Shown in pieces: positions 34,989-42,531 of a stretch of 64,000 nt of DNA. Made by a program: the position numbers and the translations under genes. Position 1 is the stretch's first letter. The number at the start of each line of letters is the position of its first letter. This DNA is from Cyanobacteria bacterium SZAS LIN-3 (GTDB lineage Bacteria > Cyanobacteriota > Vampirovibrionia > Obscuribacterales > Obscuribacteraceae). The stretch spans positions 62,001-126,000 of the forward strand of contig JAFEAV010000002.1 in NCBI GenBank assembly GCA_018266215.1, written 5' to 3'. Below the pieces are notes generated by a model. The model made no database searches. It was not told the DNA's origin and saw nothing but the letters and a program-made list of their open reading frames with translations.

Positions 34989-36407
34989 GTGGCACAACAA
35001 TTTAAACGCAAAGAGCGCAAGTCGCTGCTTAACCGCACGTGGCTGCCTTTGCTTTGCGTACCCCTGTTGGGCTTTGGCGCGAGTGGTAAAGCCCTGGCCC
35101 AGGGTCTGCCGGCGGTGAATCTCGTAGGCAACAATACACCTGTTTTACTGGCGCAGGGTGTTACCACTCCAGGGGTCTTGCCAACAGACGCTACCAAGGG
35201 CGCACAGCTACTCGAGCGTGCTAATGCCTATCCCGGTTTCAAATTGCGCTTGTTTCAGAAATTGCCGGCCAACCTCTGGATTAACGGCTCGACTGAAGTC
35301 AACCAGCGGCTTGATACCAACGTCTTCCTCAAGTACAAAGAGCCTCAGCCGGACTATGTATTCCGCGTGGCGCCCAACTTGACAGTCGGCTACAACCCCC
35401 GCCGCTTTAACAACACCGGTGTGTACGCCCAGTATTTTGTCATCAAAGACGTTTACACCGTTCACTATAAGCAACTGACTCCGCCTACGACCCAGTCAAT
35501 CGCTATGGGTCTGCGTCATACCCAGTATCCGAAGCTTTTCAAAAACCGCGTGCAGTTTGTTTACGATATCCAGGCCCGTGAACTTTTCCAATCCCGGGGC
35601 TTGAGACAGGCCGACTTGACGCCGTCTTTCAGTGCTACATGGTTTGCTACACCTAAACTAACGCTCTTCAGCAGCACTACTTTGCAGATGCGAAGCGGAC
35701 AGCTTTTTGGCGGACCGCAGAGAGAAATGGATCCCTTCTATACAGTGGGCGGATACTATCGCTCGGCCAATGGTAAGTGGCTTTTCTCCGTTACCGACAC
35801 ATTCGTCACCAACTTCAGAGAACCGCATTTCAAATATTCGATTCCCAAGCAAGGCAACGTCAACATGATTGCCGACTTTGAAATCGACAGAACCATAGGC
35901 AACATCCCCGGTCTCCAGGCCTTCATCCGGGCAGAGCCAGTGTGGAACTGGCGGTCAAACAATGTCACGGGTCTCAGTGGCTTCGACTTCCGTCTCTATA
36001 GTGGTTTGCGTTTGTCATTCTACAAACCACCGCTTGGTGCCACCATGGACATGATCAAGAAGTCACTGCAGCAGCAGGATGGTGATGCCGCCGCTGCCGC
36101 CGCCAAGAAGAACGCTAAGAAGAACAAGGGCAAGAAAGGCTCTGGCACTTCTGATCCCGGCAAGGATGGCACAACACCTCCTGGTGAATCCAAACCGGGC
36201 GAAACCGTCCCTGGTGGCACAGGTGATCCGAAAAATACCAGTCAAACGCCGACTACCGATCCGAGCGTAACGACAACAGTCGAATCTGCCGTATTGCCGC
36301 CGGCGGAGCCGACCACGAGTATGGTGCCTGTCTCGGCACCTGCTGCCCCGGTCGCTGTTGATCAGGCACAAAAAACAGCCCTCGAGACTCAGGCTAAGAG
36401 CTTGTAG
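34989..36407 (+). CDS. Secreted barrel-like outer membrane protein with charged/proline-rich C-terminal tail
   Basis: 472 residues from the GTG at 34989. Signal peptide with basic n-region (QFKRKERKSLLNR), hydrophobic core and cleavage near KALA-Q (residue 37). Residues about 80-355 alternate polar and hydrophobic residues with aromatic ends typical of transmembrane beta strands (YVFRVAPNLTVGYNPR, LTPSFSATWFATPKLTLFSSTTLQM, GFDFRLYSGLRLSFY). The tail (about 365-472) is an Ala/Lys-rich stretch (AAAAAAKKNAKKNKGKKG) followed by G/P/T-rich sequence, probably disordered. No POTRA repeats are seen, so it is not an obvious TpsB or BamA relative. It follows P4 by 98 bases on the same strand and faces the Skp-like gene, with stops 38 bases apart. 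It may anchor or export the giant proteins, which is inference. Confidence 0.6.
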   Translation: MAQQFKRKERKSLLNRTWLPLLCVPLLGFGASGKALAQGLPAVNLVGNNTPVLLAQGVTTPGVLPTDATKGAQLLERANAYPGFKLRLFQKLPANLWINGSTEVNQRLDTNVFLKYKEPQPDYVFRVAPNLTVGYNPRRFNNTGVYAQYFVIKDVYTVHYKQLTPPTTQSIAMGLRHTQYPKLFKNRVQFVYDIQARELFQSRGLRQADLTPSFSATWFATPKLTLFSSTTLQMRSGQLFGGPQREMDPFYTVGGYYRSANGKWLFSVTDTFVTNFREPHFKYSIPKQGNVNMIADFEIDRTIGNIPGLQAFIRAEPVWNWRSNNVTGLSGFDFRLYSGLRLSFYKPPLGATMDMIKKSLQQQDGDAAAAAAKKNAKKNKGKKGSGTSDPGKDGTTPPGESKPGETVPGGTGDPKNTSQTPTTDPSVTTTVESAVLPPAEPTTSMVPVSAPAAPVAVDQAQKTALETQAKSL

Positions 36408-36416
36408 TTCGAGGGC
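36378..36416. terminator. Inverted repeat between convergent genes, possible bidirectional terminator
   Basis: GCCCTCGA (36378-36385) and TCGAGGGC (36409-36416) pair perfectly across a 23-base loop that includes the stop of the barrel gene. It is followed by CGATTTAATT, a weak T run on the plus strand, so efficiency is doubtful. Confidence 0.35.
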
Positions 36417-36445
36417 CGATTTAATTGCTTGGTCGCGAAGCTGTC

Positions 36446-37051
36446 TTATTTGGTCGCTTGCTTAGCTGGTGTGGCAGCAGGAGCGCTAGCGGTGCTGGTC
36501 GCAGCAGGAGCGGCGGAAGCAGCGTTAGGAGCGAGCTTTTTGACGACGTCGTTGGTGATGTCGATGCCGTTATCGAGGAGTTTCTGTCCGCCGGCGAGAA
36601 CGCCGCCGCCATCTACAACCAGATCCAGTCCTTTGTCGGAAGCTACCTGGTTCACGGCAGCGCTGATGCGTTGCAGAGACTGAGCTTGCGATGATTGGAC
36701 CAGTTCAGCGTAAGCTTGCTGCTTAGCGTTGATCTGTGTTTGCAAATCAGATTTGAGCTTTTTGATTTCTTCTTCTGATTTCTTTTCTTCTTGAGCTTTG
36801 AGCAATCTCTTGTTGCTTTCTTCGACGGATGCCTTGAGGAACGCTTCGGCCTTGTGGGTGAGTTCTTCAGACGAAGCGGAATCCGGGGTGTTTGCCTTGA
36901 TCATGGCCAGGTTGACATAGCCAACTTTGACGTTGATCTGGGTGGCGCTTTTTTGAGCGTACGCGGGGCTGCTTACGACGGGGACAAGGGCCACGAGTGA
37001 AAGAGCGGTGAGAAAGGCATAGCGCCTTGTTTTACCTGACATAGATTGCAT
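36446..37051 (-). CDS. Skp/OmpH-like periplasmic chaperone
   Basis: 201 residues. Signal peptide (KTRRYAFLTALSLVALVPVV, cleavage after AYA near residue 32). The mature protein starts with VKVGYVNLAMIKA, the usual first strand of the OmpH family (GYVD...). A coiled coil of about 70 residues follows (ESNKRLLKAQEEKKSEEEIKKLKSDLQ, the Skp tentacle), then the closing strand LDLVVDGGGVLAGG and DITNDVVKKL, a near-canonical OmpH ending. An Ala/Pro/Thr-rich tail of about 30 residues is extra. GGAGG sits 3 bases before the first ATG (37051) and 12 before a second (37042), so either may be used. The family holds unfolded outer-membrane proteins in the periplasm. Its position next to the giant proteins and the barrel suggests service to them, though a general role is equally possible. 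Confidence 0.8.
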   Translation of the reverse strand: MQSMSGKTRRYAFLTALSLVALVPVVSSPAYAQKSATQINVKVGYVNLAMIKANTPDSASSEELTHKAEAFLKASVEESNKRLLKAQEEKKSEEEIKKLKSDLQTQINAKQQAYAELVQSSQAQSLQRISAAVNQVASDKGLDLVVDGGGVLAGGQKLLDNGIDITNDVVKKLAPNAASAAPAATSTASAPAATPAKQATK

Positions 37052-37070
37052 AATCCTCCAAAACCTCAGC

Positions 37071-37097
37071 TACTGCCGCGCCCGAGCGCGTGCAGTA
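37071..37097 (-). other. 5'-leader stem-loop of the Skp-like mRNA
   Basis: TACTGC and GCGC on one side pair with GCGC and GCAGTA on the other around a 4-base loop, with a small internal bulge (two bases opposite one). Given the -10 at 37108-37113, transcription would start a few bases before it. The mRNA would therefore begin with this hairpin, an arrangement known to slow 5'-end-dependent decay. Confidence 0.45.
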
Positions 37098-37107
37098 CAG
37101 GGGGAGA

Positions 37108-37113
37108 ATTATA
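37108..37113 (-). promoter_or_regulatory. Candidate -10 of the Skp-like gene
   Basis: A perfect TATAAT on the minus strand 57 bases before the first ATG, with a TGATA just upstream. No good -35 is seen at 17 bases. Confidence 0.42.
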
Positions 37114-37426
37114 TATCAGATAGGCTACCTGTTGATGGCCCGGGAGGCCTTGCCGTGGCAAAGAAGGGCTTTATGGCAAATATTTTAGAGACCGATAAAA
37201 CGTGTCAAGACGGCATGGAAGGCCAAAAGTTCCACACATTAAGGGAATTTGATTTTAGATGTCAGCTGGAGGCGGATCGCTCTGATGGCAGGCCTTTTGG
37301 GGCTTGAGTATTTTTCGCCTTTGGACCCCGGAGTCCAAACTTGCTCCGCCTTTTTGAACGCAGGGTGCCGTCAATGGCTGCGCAAATTTCTTGTAAATCA
37401 GCTTCAAATTTCGTAGTGATTGGCGC
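37114..37426. other. Intergenic region between the Skp-like and GNAT genes
   Basis: About 310 bases without a convincing gene. It holds a perfect 7-bp hairpin (TTTGGAC 37320-37326, GTCCAAA 37333-37339) with no T run on either strand. A 44-codon plus-strand frame (37173-37307) follows a GAAGGG, but nothing else supports it. Confidence 0.4.
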
Positions 37427-37990
37427 TCAGGCGGGCCGCTGCAAACGATAAAGCACGTGCCGGCTGAGCGGGCTGTCCGCCGCCAGGTTGGGATGAGCAA
37501 AGTCCTCTGCCGGATCCCTGGTCATTTGCAAGCGTTCCATTACCTTTATAGAAGGTAGGTTGAGGGTGGCGGTGAATGAGACTATTTCTTTCAGGCCCAC
37601 GCGCTCGAAGCCGTCCTGTAGTGCTGCACGAGCTGCTTCCTGGGCGTAACCTTTGCCCCAGAACTTTTTTGCCAGTCGCCAGCCGACTTCGACACAGGGG
37701 GTGAAGTGCGCCTCAAATTTTGGACTGGCCAGGCCGACAAATCCAATAAACTCGCCGCTGCTCTGCTCTTCCACGGCCCAGAGTCCGAAGCCGTTCTGGG
37801 AAAATGATTGTTCCGTGCGCTCAATTAAAGCCGCACTCTGCTCGCGGTCTTGCAGGCCGGGGAAAAATCTCATTACTTCCGGATCGCTATTGAGCGCGGC
37901 AAAGGGCTCTAAGTCTTGAGCTTGCCAGCGACGCAAAATCAGTCGATCGGTTTTGATCGATAGTGGTGGATGGTTTGAGGCTGATACCAC
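37427..37990 (-). CDS. GNAT-family N-acetyltransferase (RimJ/RimL-like)
   Basis: 187 residues, GTG start at 37990. It begins with IKTDRLILRRWQAQDLEPF, the standard opening of the RimL/Acetyltransf_3 group, which acetylates protein N-termini, amino sugars or antibiotics. FIGFVGLAS and VEVGWRLAKKFWGKGYAQEAARAAL form the beta4 and acetyl-CoA-binding region (the R/Q-x-x-G-x-G/A loop appears as KKFWGKGYA). NLPSIKVMERLQM is the usual final motif (N-x-x-S...LG/Q). Length is normal for the family. It follows the rfbC-like gene by 11 bases and is probably the last gene of that operon. An amino-sugar or glycan substrate is possible from context only. Confidence 0.8.
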   Translation of the reverse strand: MVSASNHPPLSIKTDRLILRRWQAQDLEPFAALNSDPEVMRFFPGLQDREQSAALIERTEQSFSQNGFGLWAVEEQSSGEFIGFVGLASPKFEAHFTPCVEVGWRLAKKFWGKGYAQEAARAALQDGFERVGLKEIVSFTATLNLPSIKVMERLQMTRDPAEDFAHPNLAADSPLSRHVLYRLQRPA

Positions 37991-38001
37991 AGGTGATGGC
38001 T

Positions 38002-38562
38002 TTAGCCTTTGCGGATGGTCCAGAAGTCTTCGCCGAGAATGTCCCAGGGCAAGCGCTGTTCATCCGGTTCACTGGCATTGAAGCACTGATTGACCAGATA
38101 GATCATGTTGGCCGGTTGGCTCCAGAGATTGGCCAGACCGTGGGCAACACCGCGGGGAATGTAGAGAGCTGTGGCCTTGCCGGCGCCCAGTACAAAACGC
38201 ATCTGCTGATTGTAGGTGGGGCTGTCTTTGCGGCAATCAAACAGACCGATCAGGAGTCTGTCGTAAGGCATGATGAACCAGACATCTTCCTGGTTGAAGT
38301 GCAGGTGGAAAGCTTTGATGGTGCCGGGGAGCATCTGAGAAAACGTCGTCTGGCGTACTTTGAACTCGGGCAGGATCTGCAGGTTGCCGTTCTCATCGAA
38401 GCGCACAATCTCAGCCAGCGAACCGCCGTCGTCGACAAACATATTGAGATTGATGAGCTGTACTCCATCAATCACTGATTTTTTTGAGTAGTCCTGGACC
38501 GAGAGTTCTTTTTCGAATTCTTGACCGAGAGCCTTGGGGTTTAGCGGTTTTAGCATAATCAT
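38002..38562 (-). CDS. rfbC: dTDP-4-dehydrorhamnose 3,5-epimerase-like cupin protein
   Basis: 186 residues, close to the RmlC length (about 180-185). Late motifs fit the family: a SPTYNQQ segment (RmlC DLRxxSPTF), YIPRGVAHGLANL (IPxGFAHGF) and SEPDEQRLPWDI (PxxExGIxWxDP). The early catalytic segment reads KAFHLHFNQEDVWFI instead of the usual RGLHYQ, so the active site is divergent. It may be a true RmlC or a related epimerase with another substrate. It is the fourth gene of the rfb block, 80 bases after rfbD, with the GNAT gene directly after. ATG at 38562 and 38556 are both possible; neither has a clear Shine-Dalgarno. Confidence 0.7.
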   Translation of the reverse strand: MIMLKPLNPKALGQEFEKELSVQDYSKKSVIDGVQLINLNMFVDDGGSLAEIVRFDENGNLQILPEFKVRQTTFSQMLPGTIKAFHLHFNQEDVWFIMPYDRLLIGLFDCRKDSPTYNQQMRFVLGAGKATALYIPRGVAHGLANLWSQPANMIYLVNQCFNASEPDEQRLPWDILGEDFWTIRKG

Positions 38563-38642
38563 GTTTTTTTGTTTGGCGAGTTCAGGTTGACAACGAGTGA
38601 ATACAATACCAGATTTTATCTATTCCTGGGCTCTTGCCAAGG

Positions 38643-39515
38643 TCAGGAAACGGCAGTCTTAACCGCTTTTAGCTTCAGGTAGCGGTCCAGAGACTCCTGC
38701 CAGGTCGGCAGTTCACGTCCGATAGTCTGTACCAGAGTGGTTTTATCAAGGACTGAATACTTGGGCCGGGTTGCAGGTCTTGGCATGTCCTTTGTTTCGA
38801 TTGGAGTTACGGATGTGGACACACCTTCGAGATTTTTCACGTCTTTGACTATCTCGCGGGCAAACTCAAACCAGTTTGTTACGCCTCCGTCGGTGGCATG
38901 GTAGACACCCCAGCGCTCGGTCTCGATCAAGTCGGCGATGATTTCCGACAGGCTGAGGGTGCAGGTTGGTGTGCCCCACTGGTCCGCCACCACACGCAAC
39001 GGTTTGCCTTCTTCGGCCATGCCCTTGATTGTGTCGACGAAGTTTTTGCCGTGGGGGCCGTAGAGCCAGCTTGTACGCACGATATAGAAGCGTTTCAGAT
39101 GCCTCTGGATGGAGACTTCGCCGGCGAGTTTGGACTTGCCGTAAATGGAAATGGGATTGGTTTGATCCCAGGTCGTGTACGGATGATCCTTGGAGCCGTC
39201 AAAGACGTAGTCAGTGCTCACGTAGAGCACGGGTACGTTGTGGTTGCAGGCTGAAACAGCCAGGTTCTCGCTGCCGTATCCATTGATCAAGTAGGCCAGG
39301 CCGGCTTCTGATTCGGCCTGGTCTACCTTGGTGTAGGCGGCACAGTGCAGCACCAAATCCGGTGCCACTGTTTTGAGCGTCTTGTCCAGCTGGTCAAAGT
39401 TTGTGATGTCCAGTTCCTCTCGGGACAGGGCAGTCACGTTATGGCTGCGGTCTACCAGGCAAGGCGCGAGCGCTTTGCCCAGCATGCCACCGGCACCGGT
39501 GATGAGCAGCTTCAT
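38643..39515 (-). CDS. rfbD: dTDP-4-dehydrorhamnose reductase
   Basis: 290 residues from the ATG at 39515, which shares its A with the rfbB stop (TAATG), giving translational coupling; an upstream frame to 39590 is discarded. Extended SDR fold: LLITGAGGMLGKAL is the NAD(P)-binding GxxGxxG loop, and LVLHCAAYTKVDQAESE is the typical RmlD segment. VSTDYVFDG is followed by SIYGKSKLAGE, the catalytic YxxxK. RTSWLYGPHGKNFVDTI, DQWGTPT and GVYHATDGG are all RmlD signatures. It reduces dTDP-4-keto-L-rhamnose to dTDP-L-rhamnose, the rhamnose donor for surface polysaccharides. Confidence 0.92.
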   Translation of the reverse strand: MKLLITGAGGMLGKALAPCLVDRSHNVTALSREELDITNFDQLDKTLKTVAPDLVLHCAAYTKVDQAESEAGLAYLINGYGSENLAVSACNHNVPVLYVSTDYVFDGSKDHPYTTWDQTNPISIYGKSKLAGEVSIQRHLKRFYIVRTSWLYGPHGKNFVDTIKGMAEEGKPLRVVADQWGTPTCTLSLSEIIADLIETERWGVYHATDGGVTNWFEFAREIVKDVKNLEGVSTSVTPIETKDMPRPATRPKYSVLDKTTLVQTIGRELPTWQESLDRYLKLKAVKTAVS

Positions 39516-40585
39516 TATTTTGCTGATTTGGTTGCGGACGCTACCAGCTCTTTGGCTCCGTGACCGCCGCTGGTGACAGCTTTTACCCATTCAGGATTGG
39601 CTGTGTACCATTTGATGGTCTCATAGATGCCGGTTTCAAACGTGTGTTTGGGTTTCCAGCCGAGTTCCTTCGTGATCTTGGTGGCGTCGATGGCGTAACG
39701 ACGATCGTGGCCAAGGCGGTCGGGCACATACTTGATCGACTCTTCGCCCTTGCCGAGCTCTTTGACGATGAGCTTGGTGATTTGCATATTGGTGCGCTCG
39801 TTGTTGCCGCCGATGTTGTACACCTGGCCGGCTACGCCTTTGTGGAAGGCCAGGTCAATTGCCTGGGCATGGTCTTCTACGTGCAGCCAATCGCGGACGT
39901 TGAGGCCGTCTCCGTAGACAGGCACTTGTTCACCTTTGAGCAGATTGGTGATGAAGAGAGGGATCAATTTTTCCGGATGCTGGTAGGGGCCGTAGTTGTT
40001 GGAGCAGCGGGTGATCACAACCGGCATGGCGAAAGTTTCGAAATAGGCGCGTCCCAGCAGGTCGGAACTGGCTTTGCTGGCCGAATAGGGGCTGTTGGGA
40101 GCAAGCGGGGTTTCTTCGGTGAAGAGACCGGTGGCGCCGAGCGTTCCGTAGACTTCGTCGGTTGAGACCTGTACAAACTTGATTGTGTAATCTTCCAGTT
40201 TGTAGGGCATCGTGGCGCCGGCCTTTTTGCCGTACTTGAAGGCGGCCTGGAGCAGATTTTGCGTGCCGTTGATGTTGGTGTAGACGAAGATTGAAGGATC
40301 TTCAATCGAGCGGTCAACGTGGCTTTCTGCGGCCAGATTGATGATGCCGTCGATAGGGCCGAATTTTTTGCCGGAGACGATTTCGTCAACGATCTGATGA
40401 TCTTCGATGCGGCCGACCACCAGTTTGTAGCGCGGATTGCTTTCTACGTCGGTGAGATTTTCGCGGTGACCTGCGTATGTCTCAGCGTCAAGATTGATAA
40501 TTTCGTAAGTGGGATGGGTGTTGAGCAAATGGCGCACAAGATTGCTGCCGATAAAACCCAGTCCGCCGGTGATGAGAAGTCGCAT
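39515..40585 (-). CDS. rfbB: dTDP-glucose 4,6-dehydratase
   Basis: 356 residues from the ATG at 40585, chosen because GAGGA lies 6 bases upstream and the protein then starts MRLLITGGLGFIGSNLVRHL, the classic RmlB opening. Further signatures: INLAAESHVDRSIEDP, VSTDEVYGTLG (catalytic T-D-E), SPYSASKASSDLL (YxxxK), SNNYGPYQHPEKLIPLFI, GDGLNVRDWLHVEDHA and PDRLGHDRRYAIDATK. It converts dTDP-glucose to dTDP-4-keto-6-deoxyglucose using bound NAD+. A short extra C-terminus follows YTANPEWVK. It lies between rfbA (132 bases upstream) and rfbD (1-base overlap). Confidence 0.95.
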   Translation of the reverse strand: MRLLITGGLGFIGSNLVRHLLNTHPTYEIINLDAETYAGHRENLTDVESNPRYKLVVGRIEDHQIVDEIVSGKKFGPIDGIINLAAESHVDRSIEDPSIFVYTNINGTQNLLQAAFKYGKKAGATMPYKLEDYTIKFVQVSTDEVYGTLGATGLFTEETPLAPNSPYSASKASSDLLGRAYFETFAMPVVITRCSNNYGPYQHPEKLIPLFITNLLKGEQVPVYGDGLNVRDWLHVEDHAQAIDLAFHKGVAGQVYNIGGNNERTNMQITKLIVKELGKGEESIKYVPDRLGHDRRYAIDATKITKELGWKPKHTFETGIYETIKWYTANPEWVKAVTSGGHGAKELVASATKSAK

Positions 40586-40717
40586 CTGATGTCCTCGCTG
40601 AAACCACAATATGAGCAAAGCTCACTCTTACTGACCACTGATTTTCGCGTGTTTTGGTCAGTTATTCGTGAAAGTTAGTTAAGTTTGGCGCGTTGAAGGC
40701 TGGAATACAGGGCTATT

Positions 40718-41815
40718 TCAGACTACTTCAACTTTACTGTCGTCTCCGAGCATCAGACGAAAGGCCTGTGGTTTGCCATTGGAGCGGGTCAGTTCTACCC
40801 CCACGCCAATCAAACTGTCGGCGATACGGCCGTTAAAGTCCAGAATCTGGCACTTTTCGCGGAGGATGCAATGCTCGAGCTCAGCCTGCGTGACCCGGGC
40901 GCCGTCGCCGATTGAGGTGAAGGGGCCGACATAGCTGTTTTCCAGTGTGCAGTTTTCGCCGATGACGGCCGGTCCGCGCACGATGCAATTGACCAGCTTG
41001 CTGCCCTTGCCGATGTGTACACGGCCGGAGACGCGGGAGTTTTCGTCGACGTTGCCGAGCATTTCCATGTCGGTCATCTCATCGAGGACAACCCGGTTGG
41101 CTTCGAGCATGTCGTCTTTTTTACCGGTGTCCAGCCACCAGCTGCGCAGGATGTGGCTGTCGACTCTGTGCTTTGTGGCAATCAGTCTCTGGATGGCATC
41201 GGTGATTTCCAGCTCGCCGCGGCGGCTGGGCTTGATTTCATCAATGGCCTGGTGAATTTTCTCGTTAAACAAATAGACGCCGACGAGGGCGAGATTGGAT
41301 TTAGGCTGAGCCGGCTTTTCTTCCAGACAGTTGATGGAGCCGTCTTTTTCCAGCAGGGCTACACCAAAGGCGCTGGGATTGGCCACTTCTTTGAGCAGGA
41401 TGAAAGCATCGGCGTTGCCTTTGGAGAAGCGCTCCACCAGCGGTCCGACACCGTCTTTGATCAGGTTGTCGCCCAGGTACATGACGAAGGGCGAGTGGCC
41501 GAGGAAATCGCGCGCTGTCTTGACCGCGTGGGCCAGACCCATGGGATGCTCTTGCAGAATGTAGGTGATTTTGATGTCCCAGCGGCTGCCGTCGCCGACG
41601 CATTCTTTGACGTCATTGCCGGTCTCGGGGCTGATGATGATGCCTATTTCTCTGATGCCGGCATCGACCAGCGCTTCCACACCATAAAAGAGAATCGGTT
41701 TGTTGGCTACGGGCAGGAGCTGTTTGGCTGCCGTGTGAGTGATGGGGCGCATGCGTGTGCCCTTGCCACCGCTCAAAATCAGGCCTTTCATATTCGCGTT
41801 TTTGGCGTCGCTCAT
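40718..41815 (-). CDS. rfbA: Glucose-1-phosphate thymidylyltransferase, long form
   Basis: 365 residues. The nucleotidyltransferase domain has LILSGGKGTRMRPITHTAAKQLLPVANKPI (G-x-G-T-R-x-x-P...K-x-L-L-P), MYLGDNL (metal-binding D) and INCLEEKPAQPKSNLALVGVYLF. From about residue 250 a left-handed beta-helix follows (NSRVSGRVHIGKGSKLVNCIVRG), as in the long, StrD-type RmlA proteins; short RmlA enzymes are about 290 residues. It makes dTDP-glucose from dTTP and glucose-1-phosphate, the first step of the rhamnose pathway encoded by the genes downstream. The start at 41815 has GAAGGGAAA about 11 bases upstream; an internal ATG eight codons in (MKGL) is possible. Confidence 0.88.
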   Translation of the reverse strand: MSDAKNANMKGLILSGGKGTRMRPITHTAAKQLLPVANKPILFYGVEALVDAGIREIGIIISPETGNDVKECVGDGSRWDIKITYILQEHPMGLAHAVKTARDFLGHSPFVMYLGDNLIKDGVGPLVERFSKGNADAFILLKEVANPSAFGVALLEKDGSINCLEEKPAQPKSNLALVGVYLFNEKIHQAIDEIKPSRRGELEITDAIQRLIATKHRVDSHILRSWWLDTGKKDDMLEANRVVLDEMTDMEMLGNVDENSRVSGRVHIGKGSKLVNCIVRGPAVIGENCTLENSYVGPFTSIGDGARVTQAELEHCILREKCQILDFNGRIADSLIGVGVELTRSNGKPQAFRLMLGDDSKVEVV

Positions 41816-41869
41816 GGTCTCAGTTTCCCTTCCGTACTATTTGTAGGTTGCTTGTCGGTAGTAAAAGAT

Positions 41870-42493
41870 TCAATAATTTCCGCGTCTGCTGAAGACTTCT
41901 TTGACCGTCAGGGCGATTATTTTCCAGTCGAGCCAGTAACTCCAGTGATCGCAATACCATTTGTCCAGTTCTACTTTGACGTCGTCGGGCAGCTCATCTC
42001 GGCCGTTTACTTGTGCCCATCCGGTGATTCCGGGCAAATACCGCAGAACACCGCAAGACGATCGCTTGTCGGTCAGTTCGGTTTGATTATACAGAGCCGG
42101 CCTCGGTCCAACTAAGCTCATCTGTCCCATCAGTACGTTGAAGAGCTGCGGAAGTTCATCGAGACTGCTTTTGCGCAGGATGTGTCCGACTCTGGTGACG
42201 GGGCTTGGCATTTTCAACATCTGGTCGGTAGCCAGATCAGGAGTGCCCGTTGCCATAGTGCGAAATTTATAAATTTCAAAGATTTCGCCGTTGAGGCCGA
42301 TGCGCCGTTGTTTAAAAATGATCGGCCCTGGTGAATCAAGTTTGATGGCGACGGCCACCAGCAGCAGCAGAGGCGAGAACGGAATCAGCGCCGCGGTGGA
42401 TAGGATTATGTCGGTCAGTCTCTTTGCAAGCATCATGCGATATGCGATCGACTCTGGGACTTTAGTAATGTAGCCGCCTTGATTAGCGGCCAT
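41870..42493 (-). CDS. Polyprenyl-phosphate sugar-1-phosphate transferase (initiating glycosyltransferase)
   Basis: 207 residues, the size of the minimal PglC-type bacterial sugar transferases. One hydrophobic N-terminal segment (LSTAALIPFSPLLLLVAVAIKL) is followed by DSPGPIIFKQRRIGLNG, KFRTM, RKSSLDELPQLFNVL (catalytic D-E pair), MSLVGPRPAL, and RYLPGITGWAQVNGRDEL. The family transfers a sugar phosphate from a nucleotide sugar to undecaprenyl phosphate at the inner face of the cytoplasmic membrane, starting assembly of O-antigen, capsule or a protein glycan. The sugar cannot be told from the sequence. It is the first gene of the minus-strand block leading to rfbABDC and is divergent from the GT2 gene, with 38 bases between starts. 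Confidence 0.9.
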   Translation of the reverse strand: MAANQGGYITKVPESIAYRMMLAKRLTDIILSTAALIPFSPLLLLVAVAIKLDSPGPIIFKQRRIGLNGEIFEIYKFRTMATGTPDLATDQMLKMPSPVTRVGHILRKSSLDELPQLFNVLMGQMSLVGPRPALYNQTELTDKRSSCGVLRYLPGITGWAQVNGRDELPDDVKVELDKWYCDHWSYWLDWKIIALTVKEVFSRRGNY

Positions 42494-42531
42494 TGTAGAG
42501 TAAACGGTTTTTTGGGGTCTAGAATTAGCGA

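Noticed and set aside
37173..37307. 44-codon plus-strand frame after a GAAGGG
   Set aside because: No membrane or domain features, and no operon context between two minus-strand genes; length is within chance.
37255..37500. 81-residue minus-strand frame between GNAT and Skp-like genes
   Set aside because: It overlaps the GNAT C-terminus in another frame and has no protein-like features or ribosome site.
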